The notes under the pieces were generated by a model that was not told the DNA's origin, searched no databases, and saw only the letters and a program-made list of their open reading frames with translations. A stretch of DNA of 6,950 nucleotides from Elusimicrobiota bacterium (GTDB lineage: Bacteria > CAYTYR01 > UBA6262 > DAOVJB01): positions 1 to 6,950 of the forward strand of contig DAOVJB010000067.1 in assembly GCA_030673425.1 (NCBI GenBank), written 5' to 3'. Made by a program: the position numbers and the translations under genes. Positions 1-5,652 of the stretch are shown in pieces; within the stretch, counting starts at the first letter, position 1, and the number at the start of each line of letters is the position of its first letter.

Positions 1-31
1 AATAAAAAAATATAAAATATTTATATAGGTT

Positions 32-59
32 TTGTTATTATATATTATAATATTATAAT
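32..59 (+). promoter_or_regulatory. possible distal sigma70-type promoter
   Basis: TTGTTA (32-37) is followed 16 nt later by a perfect TATAAT (54-59). Transcription would start near 66 and pass through the 149-175 hairpin before reaching the first gene, giving a leader of about 165 nt. In DNA this AT-rich, TATAAT boxes arise often by chance (another lies at 46-51), so this is a weak call. Confidence 0.25.
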
Positions 60-148
60 GAATCTTCAAGATTAACCCAAAATCATTACTAGACGTTAGG
101 TTTATCCTTTTTATAAGAATATCTAAAAAATGCAGAAGTCAAAGTCAC

Positions 149-175
149 AAAAAGTCTTGATATTTAAGACTTTTT
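149..175 (+). terminator. hairpin, possible intrinsic terminator or attenuator
   Basis: A perfect 10-bp inverted repeat (AAAAAGTCTT at 149-158, AAGACTTTTT at 166-175) encloses a 7-nt loop. On the + strand the right arm ends in T5 and is followed by more T-rich sequence. The stem contains only three G:C pairs, so it would be a weak terminator. The arms are symmetrical and could also work on the - strand. It may insulate the operon from upstream transcription or, if a promoter lies further upstream, act as an attenuator. Confidence 0.45.
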
Positions 176-196
176 ATTTATTTTTATAAAAACTTG

Positions 197-225
197 TTGC
201 CATGAGTTTTTCTTTATGGTAATAT
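197..225 (+). promoter_or_regulatory. candidate operon promoter with almost no leader
   Basis: TTGCCA (197-202, five of six matches to the -35 consensus) is separated by exactly 17 nt from TAATAT (220-225, four of six matches to the -10 consensus). A transcript from here would begin around 231-234, on or next to the ATG at 234. That fits the lack of a Shine-Dalgarno sequence before the first gene. The call rests on pattern matching alone. Confidence 0.35.
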
Positions 226-233
226 AAATCGAT

Positions 234-716
234 ATGAAGAAACGTTCTGGTTTCACATTTGTTGAATTATTAATAGTTATTTTGGTAATCGCTCTTTTAT
301 CTGTGGTTGCTGTAAGCAGATTCAAAGGGGTTTACTCCATGAGGCTTTATAATGCAAGTCGGCGTCTCGTCAGTGACATAGAATATACACAGAATTTAGC
401 TGAAATAAGTCAGAATAGTCATAGAATTGTTTTTTATCCTGCGATAGATAAATATTCCGTTTTCGAAGGAACAACTACGATAGTGGCAGATCCTGTTAAT
501 CAGAAACCTATGGTGAGAGATTTTGCTCTAAGCAGTGAATTTAAAAATGTTGATATAGAATTTGCCGAATTTCCTGCAGGAACCGAATATGTTGAATTTA
601 ATCCCATAGGAGTTCCAATCAGTGGAGGAACCGTACGATTATCTTATGACGGGGAAATCTACGATATATATGTTGAAAATAATACAGGAAACGTAACATT
701 ACAAAGAATCAATTAG
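234..716 (+). CDS. FimT/FimU/GspH-like minor (pseudo)pilin
   Basis: This 160-residue protein is a type IV prepilin-like subunit, expected in the inner membrane and then in the fibre or its tip-priming complex. The short basic leader MKKRSG ends in Gly6, followed by the class III cleavage context FTFVELL. Mature +1 is Phe7 and +5 is Glu11. A hydrophobic helix spans about 7-28. The amphipathic region after it (about 37-68, NASRRLVSDIEYTQNLAE, then a beta strand) and the C-terminal pattern FNPIGVPISGG...TGNVTLQRI (122-159) resemble the GspH/FimT domain. There are no cysteines. The start is fixed: an in-frame TAA at 225-227 lies just upstream and ATG 234 encodes the leader. No Shine-Dalgarno sequence is visible, so translation may be leaderless. 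It is the first gene of the cassette, the usual place for FimT/FimU or GspH. Family assignment is firm for pilin-like and moderate for the H/FimT type. Confidence 0.88.
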   Translation: MKKRSGFTFVELLIVILVIALLSVVAVSRFKGVYSMRLYNASRRLVSDIEYTQNLAEISQNSHRIVFYPAIDKYSVFEGTTTIVADPVNQKPMVRDFALSSEFKNVDIEFAEFPAGTEYVEFNPIGVPISGGTVRLSYDGEIYDIYVENNTGNVTLQRIN

Positions 717-746
717 TATCTGTGTTTATTTTTCGGATAGAAAATT

Positions 747-1268
747 ATGGATATTAAAAATTCTAAAGGTTTTACACTTGTCGAGATCTTGATCTCAGTT
801 GTAATTTTGGCAATGGTTATCGTTCCTTTTATAGGGGTGTTTACAAGTGGTATTAAAGCAGGAGGGGCAGCACAAAAAATTGTAATTGGCAATAATCTAG
901 CCCAGGATTTAATGGAGGAGATACTAAGCAGGCAATTTGATGAGGATCCTTCAGATCTCACTCCGCCTGATCAATTGGGTCCTGAACTGAACGAGGACCG
1001 AACAAATATGTCACCAAATGATTTTGACGATGTTGATGATTATAACGGGTATGTTGATGCTCCTCCGGAAGAGGTGGACGGGACGGTTATGAATGAATAT
1101 GACGAATACAGCCGTTCTGTTACGGTGGAATATGTTACAGAAGATGATTTTAACATAGTTGCAACAGAAACTACTCCATTTAAGCGGATCACAGTCATTG
1201 TTACATGGGAAGCAGGCCAGCAGAATGTTACACTCATGACGGTACCTGCTAACTACGTACGGGAGTAG
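747..1268 (+). CDS. PilV/GspI/MshD-like minor pseudopilin
   Basis: This is a 173-residue prepilin. The leader MDIKNSKG ends at Gly8 and is followed by FTLVEILISVVIL, with mature +1 Phe9 and +5 Glu13. The helix spans about 9-32. The segment LAQDLMEEILSRQFDE (51-66) and the motif DFDDVDDYNGY (92-102) resemble MshD/PilV-type proteins. The C-terminal strand RITVIVTW (147-154) is typical of GspI/PilV/MshD ends. Residues 65-120 are strikingly acidic, with about 20 Asp/Glu, one Arg and no Lys. The gene starts 30 bp after the first gene stops. Only a weak ribosome site is seen (GGATAG near 735). In related systems this subunit forms the H/I/J/K or FimU/V/W/X complex that primes fibre assembly. Pilin identity is certain. 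The exact subfamily (PilV, GspI or MshD) cannot be settled by eye. Confidence 0.85.
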   Translation: MDIKNSKGFTLVEILISVVILAMVIVPFIGVFTSGIKAGGAAQKIVIGNNLAQDLMEEILSRQFDEDPSDLTPPDQLGPELNEDRTNMSPNDFDDVDDYNGYVDAPPEEVDGTVMNEYDEYSRSVTVEYVTEDDFNIVATETTPFKRITVIVTWEAGQQNVTLMTVPANYVRE

Positions 1269-1279
1269 TGTACGTACGG
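1254..1279. repeat. short direct repeat TACGTACGG
   Basis: TACGTACGG occurs at 1254-1262 and again at 1271-1279, a 17-bp period. The second copy sits within the 8-bp palindrome GTACGTAC (1270-1277). The repeat covers the end of the PilV-like gene and the gap before the next one. It may be chance or a small protein-binding site. Confidence 0.35.
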
Positions 1280-1294
1280 TGGAAAGGTTAAATA

Positions 1295-1819
1295 ATGTCT
1301 AGGAATGTGAGAATTTATACCAATGAGTCGGGATTGAGTTTTGTTGAATTCCTGATAAGTGTGGTTCTGATAGGTATTCTTGCTGCCGCCTTGTTTAATA
1401 TAGTGCAAAGTGGATTAAATACATGGCGCTTCGGTGAGATGAAAACAGACCTTATGAGCAGAACAAGAAGGGCTATGGAACACATGTCCAGGGAATTGCG
1501 TCACGGAGGGAGCGATTCGGTTATAATTACGCCTGTTGACCAATATAGTGATATTATCGAATTTGATGCGGATATCGAGTATGGTGTCAGTGAACCTGAT
1601 GACTTGGAGCATATCCAGTATGAATTGCTTGGTACAGGTGAAGTTCAAAAAACAGTCACTGATACTGATATGACAGTGGAGACATTCATTATCGCGCATA
1701 ACATTGTGGAGTTGCATTTTTTTTCTGAAGAAGGTGGTGTTGTTGCGATACGTCTGAAAGGACAAAAGGACGATTTGGTGATTGACATAGCAACAAAAGT
1801 TTGGCCCAGAAATATCTGA
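1295..1819 (+). CDS. PilW/GspJ-like minor pseudopilin
   Basis: This is a 174-residue prepilin with a longer leader of 13 residues ending ESG, cleaved before LSFVEFL. Mature +1 is Leu14 rather than Phe and +5 is Glu18. The helix spans about 14-38. The following segment, NTWRFGEMKTDLMSRTRRAMEHMSRELR (42-69 in part), matches the conserved R-A-x3-M-S-R-E-L-R region of PilW/GspJ. The C-terminal half has the beta pattern of that group (VETFIIAHNIVELHF, 128-142) and ends in VWPRNI, close to the usual RN-containing terminus. ATG 1295 is preceded by AAAGG (1283-1287) at a 7-nt spacing, which supports the start. The gene lies 26 bp after the PilV-like gene. It is the expected third member of the minor-pilin set, before the PilX/GspK position. 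Confidence 0.85.
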   Translation: MSRNVRIYTNESGLSFVEFLISVVLIGILAAALFNIVQSGLNTWRFGEMKTDLMSRTRRAMEHMSRELRHGGSDSVIITPVDQYSDIIEFDADIEYGVSEPDDLEHIQYELLGTGEVQKTVTDTDMTVETFIIAHNIVELHFFSEEGGVVAIRLKGQKDDLVIDIATKVWPRNI

Positions 1820-1857
1820 ATACCTGTTTAAGATAACTATTACGTGAAGGTTTTATT

Positions 1858-3321
1858 ATGAAAATAAGGGTCTATTTGCAAAACCAAAGAGGGGCGCTTT
1901 TCATTTTAATGCTTGCCATTGTCATGGTGTTCCTGGTTGCGGGAATTTTATTTGTTACGTTGGTAACAACTGATGCAAAAATTTCTGCACGCCACAGGCA
2001 TTCAACAGTTGCCTTTTATATTGCGGAGGCAGGGCTTGCCAAGGCGATATTGAGTATGTCAGATAATTTCGGCTTGCAGGATCCTATGATAGGTACACTC
2101 AATGGGGGGATGTTCAGTGTCACATTCACTCCTGAGTCAGGTGGACGTATCTTGCTCACCTCAGTGGGGACATATCGAAATGCTCAGCGTACCATAAAAG
2201 TAAAGGTTCTGCTTGGTTCCTGGCCGATGTTTAAATTCGGTCCAGAAAGACGGAGTTCCACCCCCCAGGCTATTTTAACACCTTTAATTCCGGACTGGAA
2301 CTATGATACTGGTTCACCGATTTACTCTTCACCTGTTATTGAAGGTGGTATAGTATATTTTGGATGTGATGACGGGAATGTCTACGCGCTCAATGCATTG
2401 AGCGGGGCTTTTATAGGAACTTTTCCTACAGGGGGGCGAGTTACTTCTACGCCTGCAATCGATAATGGTGTGCTTTATGTAGGTTCATGGGATACATATA
2501 TGTATGCCATAGATGTCATAACAGGGGAAGAGTTGTGGGCTAAAAATGATCCTATTTCTCCAGATGTCATTCAGTCTTCACCGGGTGTCGTGAACGGCGT
2601 GGTTTATTACGGTGCGGACAACGGGAAAGTGTATGCACTTGACGCCGAGACAGGGGATCTTTTACCGGGATGGCCTTTTAGTACAGGTGGAGCGGTTGTG
2701 GGTTCGCCGGCTATCTACAACGGCACCGTATATATCGGATCACTTGATAGAAAAATGTACGCTCTGGATGCCATAACGGGTCAATTGAAGTCCGGTTGGC
2801 CCTACACAACTGGCGGTGAAATACATTCTACGCCCGGCATTGAGAATGGACGTATATACTTTGGCTCGGATGACAGCTATATGTATGTTCTGAATGAATC
2901 TGGTAGCCGTCTCTCGCGCGTAAAAGCACAGGGGACCCTTCATTCTTCCCCTGCAGTCCTAAACGATTGGATATACTTTGGGTCAGGGCAGAAGAAAGTG
3001 CATGCTTTCAGGTGGACGGGCAGCAAGTTAAAAAATGAATGGAGATACAATACACAGGATGCTGTCTTATCATCACCTGCTTTGTGTAACAATGTAGTTA
3101 TAGCTGGGTGTGAGAATGGCTGGGTCTTTGCCCTTGACCTTTATAGTCGTGGTCTGAGGGATAAGCATGCTACAGACGGGCCTGTACCGTCTTCTCCGGC
3201 AATATTTGCAGACAATATCTATGCTACCTCTACGGACGGACATCTTTATGCATATAGAGGATCTTTCTCGAGTCCAGGACCTGTCAATCTTGTTAATTTT
3301 TCCTGGTATGACAGATATTAA
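1858..3321 (+). CDS. PilX/GspK-like pilin fused to an eight-repeat beta-propeller
   Basis: This 487-residue protein has two parts. Residues 1-118 look like a PilX N-terminal domain: a leader ending QNQRG (Gly12), a hydrophobic helix at about 13-36, and the hallmark YIAEAGLAKAI (54-64). Mature +5 is Leu17, not Glu, as is common for PilX and GspK tip subunits. After a linker, residues 156-469 carry eight PQQ/BamB-type repeats of about 39-43 residues. Each has a core of the form S-S/T-P-x-x-x-x-G-x-(V/I)-Y-x-G-x4-(V/M)-Y-A-(L/I)-(D/N). The key prolines are 159, 199, 242, 284, 326, 365, 407 and 447. Eight repeats suit a closed eight-bladed propeller. No CXXCH haem motif is seen and nothing suggests PQQ catalysis, so a binding or structural role is more likely. 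ATG 1858 has a good ribosome site (GAAGG, 7-nt spacing). A role as a fibre-tip adhesin or cargo-contact subunit is inferred. Confidence 0.85.
   Translation: MKIRVYLQNQRGALFILMLAIVMVFLVAGILFVTLVTTDAKISARHRHSTVAFYIAEAGLAKAILSMSDNFGLQDPMIGTLNGGMFSVTFTPESGGRILLTSVGTYRNAQRTIKVKVLLGSWPMFKFGPERRSSTPQAILTPLIPDWNYDTGSPIYSSPVIEGGIVYFGCDDGNVYALNALSGAFIGTFPTGGRVTSTPAIDNGVLYVGSWDTYMYAIDVITGEELWAKNDPISPDVIQSSPGVVNGVVYYGADNGKVYALDAETGDLLPGWPFSTGGAVVGSPAIYNGTVYIGSLDRKMYALDAITGQLKSGWPYTTGGEIHSTPGIENGRIYFGSDDSYMYVLNESGSRLSRVKAQGTLHSSPAVLNDWIYFGSGQKKVHAFRWTGSKLKNEWRYNTQDAVLSSPALCNNVVIAGCENGWVFALDLYSRGLRDKHATDGPVPSSPAIFADNIYATSTDGHLYAYRGSFSSPGPVNLVNFSWYDRY
2323..3264 (+). repeat. eight degenerate propeller-blade repeats (protein level)
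   Basis: Eight repeats of roughly 117-129 bp encode the propeller blades of the PilX-like protein. They are recognised by the S-S/T-P motif and the Y-A-L/I-D motif at similar offsets. They have diverged at DNA level, so they are old rather than a recent tandem expansion. Hand-counted GC over 2581-2820 is 127 of 240 bases (about 53%), well above neighbouring genes. Confidence 0.75.
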
Positions 3322-3345
3322 TATACCAAAAGCTAAATCTTTAAA

Positions 3346-3350
3346 AGAGG
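3346..3350 (+). promoter_or_regulatory. ribosome site selecting a TTG start
   Basis: AGAGG at 3346-3350 lies 6 nt before TTG 3357 but 18 nt before the first in-frame ATG (3369), and nothing ribosome-site-like precedes that ATG. This favours TTG 3357, which adds MSFL to the protein. The difference is only four residues and does not affect the domain. Confidence 0.6.
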
Positions 3351-3356
3351 TATAAC

Positions 3357-5027
3357 TTGTCATTCTTAATGAAATCTAAATCTATTTTGGGATTGGACAT
3401 CGGGATTAGTTCAGTTAAAATTATAGAATTAACTCCAGGGGCAAAGGCAGTCTCTCTTGTTAATTTAGGAATTGCCCCGATAGAAATTCCTCCTGATGAT
3501 AAAGAGGAAGATGCCAGGCAAAGAGCTGTTGTTAAAGCAATAAAAAATATTCTTACAACAAAGAAAATTAAGACAAAAAGGGTTATTTCTGGCTTGTTGG
3601 GGCAGGATGTTTTTATACGTATGGTTAAACTGCCTAAATCAGTACTGGAAAAGATGCAAAAAGAGCAGATTATAGGTATGTTAAAAAATGAAATAGAGGC
3701 AGAAATTCCTTTCCCGCTTGAAGAGGCGACAGTAGATTTCTTCTATCACGGAGAAGTTGAGGAAGAAAGGACATTAAAGTATAAAATCACTGTTGTTGTT
3801 GTGCCGCAGAGAATTATACAGGAGAACCTTGAGATTATCCAGAAAGCTGGTCTGCAGCATGTAATTATTGACACCGCGACATTTGCCCTTTGCCGTGCAT
3901 ACAGGAGATTAGTAAAGGAAGAAGACCTGGTTAAGACAGTTGCTTTGCTGGAGGTCAGTGCCAATACCACCGAGCTTAATGTAATTCAGGAGAATAAGCT
4001 GCAGTTAACAAGGACAATCAATTTAGGAGGGTATGGTTTTACTAAAGCAATAAGTGAAGCACTAGATATATCATTTGAGGAAGCAGAAAAAAAGAAAAAA
4101 GAAGAAGATGTGCTTGAGACAATCTCACCACAATTAGAAAAACTGACAGAAGAACTCCGTAGCTCATTTAAGTATTATCAATTACAGATGCACCAGCAAG
4201 TTGAGAAGGTTATACTCTGTGGCGGGGGTGCAAAACTTAAGAATATAGGCGAGTTCTTAAGTCAGAAATTAAGTCTGCCTGTAGAGTGCTTAAATCCCCT
4301 GGAGAATATCCAGTATGATTCTAATCTGTTTTCCAGCGAGTTATTAAATGACCTTTCTCCAAGTCTTGGAGTTTGCATAGGTTTAGCTTTAAGAAATGTT
4401 AAAGAAGAAAAAGCGATAAATTTTCTTCCTTTTGAACTATGGGAACGGCCCTTTTTTATTAAAAGACCGTTTCTGTCAGAAGGTATAGCCTTAAGTTTTA
4501 TAGTAATCACTTTATTTGCAATTTTCAGTTTAAGGCTTGCGGGGTATACAAGGAAGTTTAATAAAACTGATATGGACCTCAGGGCTTTGAATCCTCAGGA
4601 TATATTGGGAAAATTGAAGGAGTTGAGTCAGAAAAAGAAAAGATCGGAAGAAGATCTACAGATTATTAACAAATTAACCGGAGAGAAGTTAGCATATTCA
4701 GAAATTATAAAAAGAGTAGTAGACGGACTTCCCCGTGATGTTTGGCTTAATAATTTATCATTAGCTGTCGAGCAAGAAGTTATAGTAGAACAGATACCTG
4801 CAGATAAGAAGAAAAAAAAGAAGAAACAAAAACCCAAGGTAACAGTAATCGAAAGTTTGAAACTTACTATAAATGGTGCATCTCTTAAGACCCAGGGTGT
4901 GGCTTCCTTTATGCTTTATCTAAAGACTTATGCTGATTTTAAGGATGTTAATTTAATTGATTTGCAGCAGGCTCCTGTAGCAGAAATTTCGGTTATGAGT
5001 TTTGTAGTGGAATGCACTGTGGAATAG
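3357..5027 (+). CDS. PilM-PilN fusion, inner-membrane assembly platform
   Basis: This 556-residue protein joins two usually separate proteins. Residues 1-349 are PilM-like with an actin/FtsA-type fold: phosphate-1 motif LGLDIGISSVKIIEL (11-25), conserved QIIGMLKNEIEAEIPFPLEEA (104-124 in part), adenosine motif VILCGGGAKL (285-294) and closing helix SLGVCIGLALR (336-346). The phosphate-2 position reads EVSANTTEL (199-207), with Glu and Ser where Asp and Gly are usual. Next comes INFLP (354-358), the short motif with which PilN normally docks into PilM, then one membrane helix (about 373-395), a charged coiled region (about 400-445) and a PilN-like periplasmic domain (about 447-556). A run of seven lysines (484-490) sits in a loop of that domain. 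GspL of type II secretion has the same overall order of cytoplasmic actin-like and periplasmic PilN-like parts. The protein would pair with the downstream PilO. TTG start as explained at 3346. Confidence 0.9.
   Translation: MSFLMKSKSILGLDIGISSVKIIELTPGAKAVSLVNLGIAPIEIPPDDKEEDARQRAVVKAIKNILTTKKIKTKRVISGLLGQDVFIRMVKLPKSVLEKMQKEQIIGMLKNEIEAEIPFPLEEATVDFFYHGEVEEERTLKYKITVVVVPQRIIQENLEIIQKAGLQHVIIDTATFALCRAYRRLVKEEDLVKTVALLEVSANTTELNVIQENKLQLTRTINLGGYGFTKAISEALDISFEEAEKKKKEEDVLETISPQLEKLTEELRSSFKYYQLQMHQQVEKVILCGGGAKLKNIGEFLSQKLSLPVECLNPLENIQYDSNLFSSELLNDLSPSLGVCIGLALRNVKEEKAINFLPFELWERPFFIKRPFLSEGIALSFIVITLFAIFSLRLAGYTRKFNKTDMDLRALNPQDILGKLKELSQKKKRSEEDLQIINKLTGEKLAYSEIIKRVVDGLPRDVWLNNLSLAVEQEVIVEQIPADKKKKKKKQKPKVTVIESLKLTINGASLKTQGVASFMLYLKTYADFKDVNLIDLQQAPVAEISVMSFVVECTVE
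4806..4826 (+). other. lysine-coding A-rich tract with slippery heptamer
   Basis: The codons for Lys484-490 include an A8 run (4812-4819). In the reading frame, 4814-4820 reads A AAA AAG, the heptamer used for -1 frameshifting in E. coli dnaX. A -1 shift here would end at TAA 4886-4888, giving a protein of about 510 residues without the end of the PilN domain. No strong upstream ribosome-like stimulator or downstream stem is obvious, so use of the site is unproven. Confidence 0.4.
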
Positions 5028-5060
5028 TGTAGTATATTCTTCAGGATAGACAGGTGTTTT

Positions 5061-5615
5061 ATGAACTTAGAGAACTTGAATGAAAAGCAGAAATTGATGA
5101 TACTAATAGGAATTGCTGTTTTTGTATTAGCAGGTTCAGGTTTTTTAATCTACACGACGCGCTTAAAAAAGATAAAATTTATGAAAAGCAGGATTTCTTC
5201 CAATCAGGCGAAAATAATAGAGGTCAGCCGGGCTAAGGATAATATAGGTAAATTTGAAGAAGAACTTAAATTGGATGAAGAGAGACTTGAAAAAGTTAAC
5301 GAGAAACTACCTCGCGAAAAAGAACTCCCTGAGTTACTGGGTGAATTGGCCGAGTTAGCAACACCTTTCCCGACCAAGGATTATGTTTCGGTAGTTCCCG
5401 GAGACCTACAAGACACAGGCCCTTATTACAAATTGCCTCTTAATATAAATATGCAGTGTACATACTCAAACCTGCAGGATTATTTAAGACGGCTTGAGAG
5501 TTTGCCCAGATTGGTTAAGATAGAAAGTGTTGAAGTTGCTCCAGGCGGAGAAAATCCTGCTGTGTTAGTTGTGAACTTGGAAATAAGCGTATATTATCTC
5601 AAGCAGGCATCTTGA
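5061..5615 (+). CDS. pilO: PilO-like inner-membrane alignment protein
   Basis: This 184-residue bitopic protein has a short cytoplasmic N-terminus (1-11), a membrane helix (about 12-31), a charged coiled coil (about 35-82) and the PilO signature LPREKELPELLGELAELA (83-100). A ferredoxin-like periplasmic domain follows, with YYKLPLNINMQCTYSNLQDY (122-141) and RLESLPRLVKIESVEV (144-159). In type IV pili, PilO pairs with PilN in the periplasm and links PilM to the secretin. GspM is the counterpart in type II secretion. The length is close to typical PilO. AGGTG at 5052-5056 lies 4 nt before the ATG. The gene follows the PilM-PilN fusion by 33 bp, the order expected for partners. Confidence 0.9.
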   Translation: MNLENLNEKQKLMILIGIAVFVLAGSGFLIYTTRLKKIKFMKSRISSNQAKIIEVSRAKDNIGKFEEELKLDEERLEKVNEKLPREKELPELLGELAELATPFPTKDYVSVVPGDLQDTGPYYKLPLNINMQCTYSNLQDYLRRLESLPRLVKIESVEVAPGGENPAVLVVNLEISVYYLKQAS

Positions 5616-5652
5616 AAATATCTTGCTACAGTAGGAATGATAGAAGAGAAAT

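Larger units (their letters stand above)
1..233. other. AT-rich non-coding upstream region
   Basis: No credible coding region is visible on either strand. The stretch is very AT-rich. It contains a tandem 8-bp duplication (ATTATAAT at 44-51 and 52-59), a small palindrome (AATCTT-C-AAGATT at 61-73), a 10-bp perfect hairpin at 149-175 and a promoter-like pair just before the first gene. It probably separates this operon from whatever lies to the left. Confidence 0.7.

Noticed and set aside
1-233. CRISPR, tRNA or riboswitch in the upstream region
   Set aside because: There are no regularly spaced repeats, cloverleaf or known aptamer pattern, only AT-rich sequence with one small hairpin.
713-961. 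Reverse-strand open frame of 82 codons over the end of the first pilin and the start of the PilV-like gene
   Set aside because: It overlaps a convincing prepilin gene on the other strand and its translation resembles no domain I recognise.
1415-1765. Reverse-strand open frame of 116 codons inside the PilW-like gene
   Set aside because: It lies wholly within a well-supported pilin gene and its protein looks random, with scattered Cys and His.
2323-3264. Propeller as an active PQQ-dependent dehydrogenase
   Set aside because: No haem-binding CXXCH or recognisable quinoprotein catalytic context is visible, and the short BamB-like blades are fused to a pilin stem. A structural or binding role fits better.
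3167-3355. Forward 62-codon frame overlapping the end of the propeller gene
   Set aside because: It is a +2-frame shadow of two propeller blades. Its product has no plausible signal or domain.
3073-3363. Reverse-strand open frame of 96 codons at the end of the propeller gene
   Set aside because: It is opposite conserved propeller repeats and has no ribosome site or recognisable domain.
4628-4837. Reverse-strand frame encoding a phenylalanine run
   Set aside because: The Phe run is just the complement of the lysine-coding A tract in the PilM-N gene.
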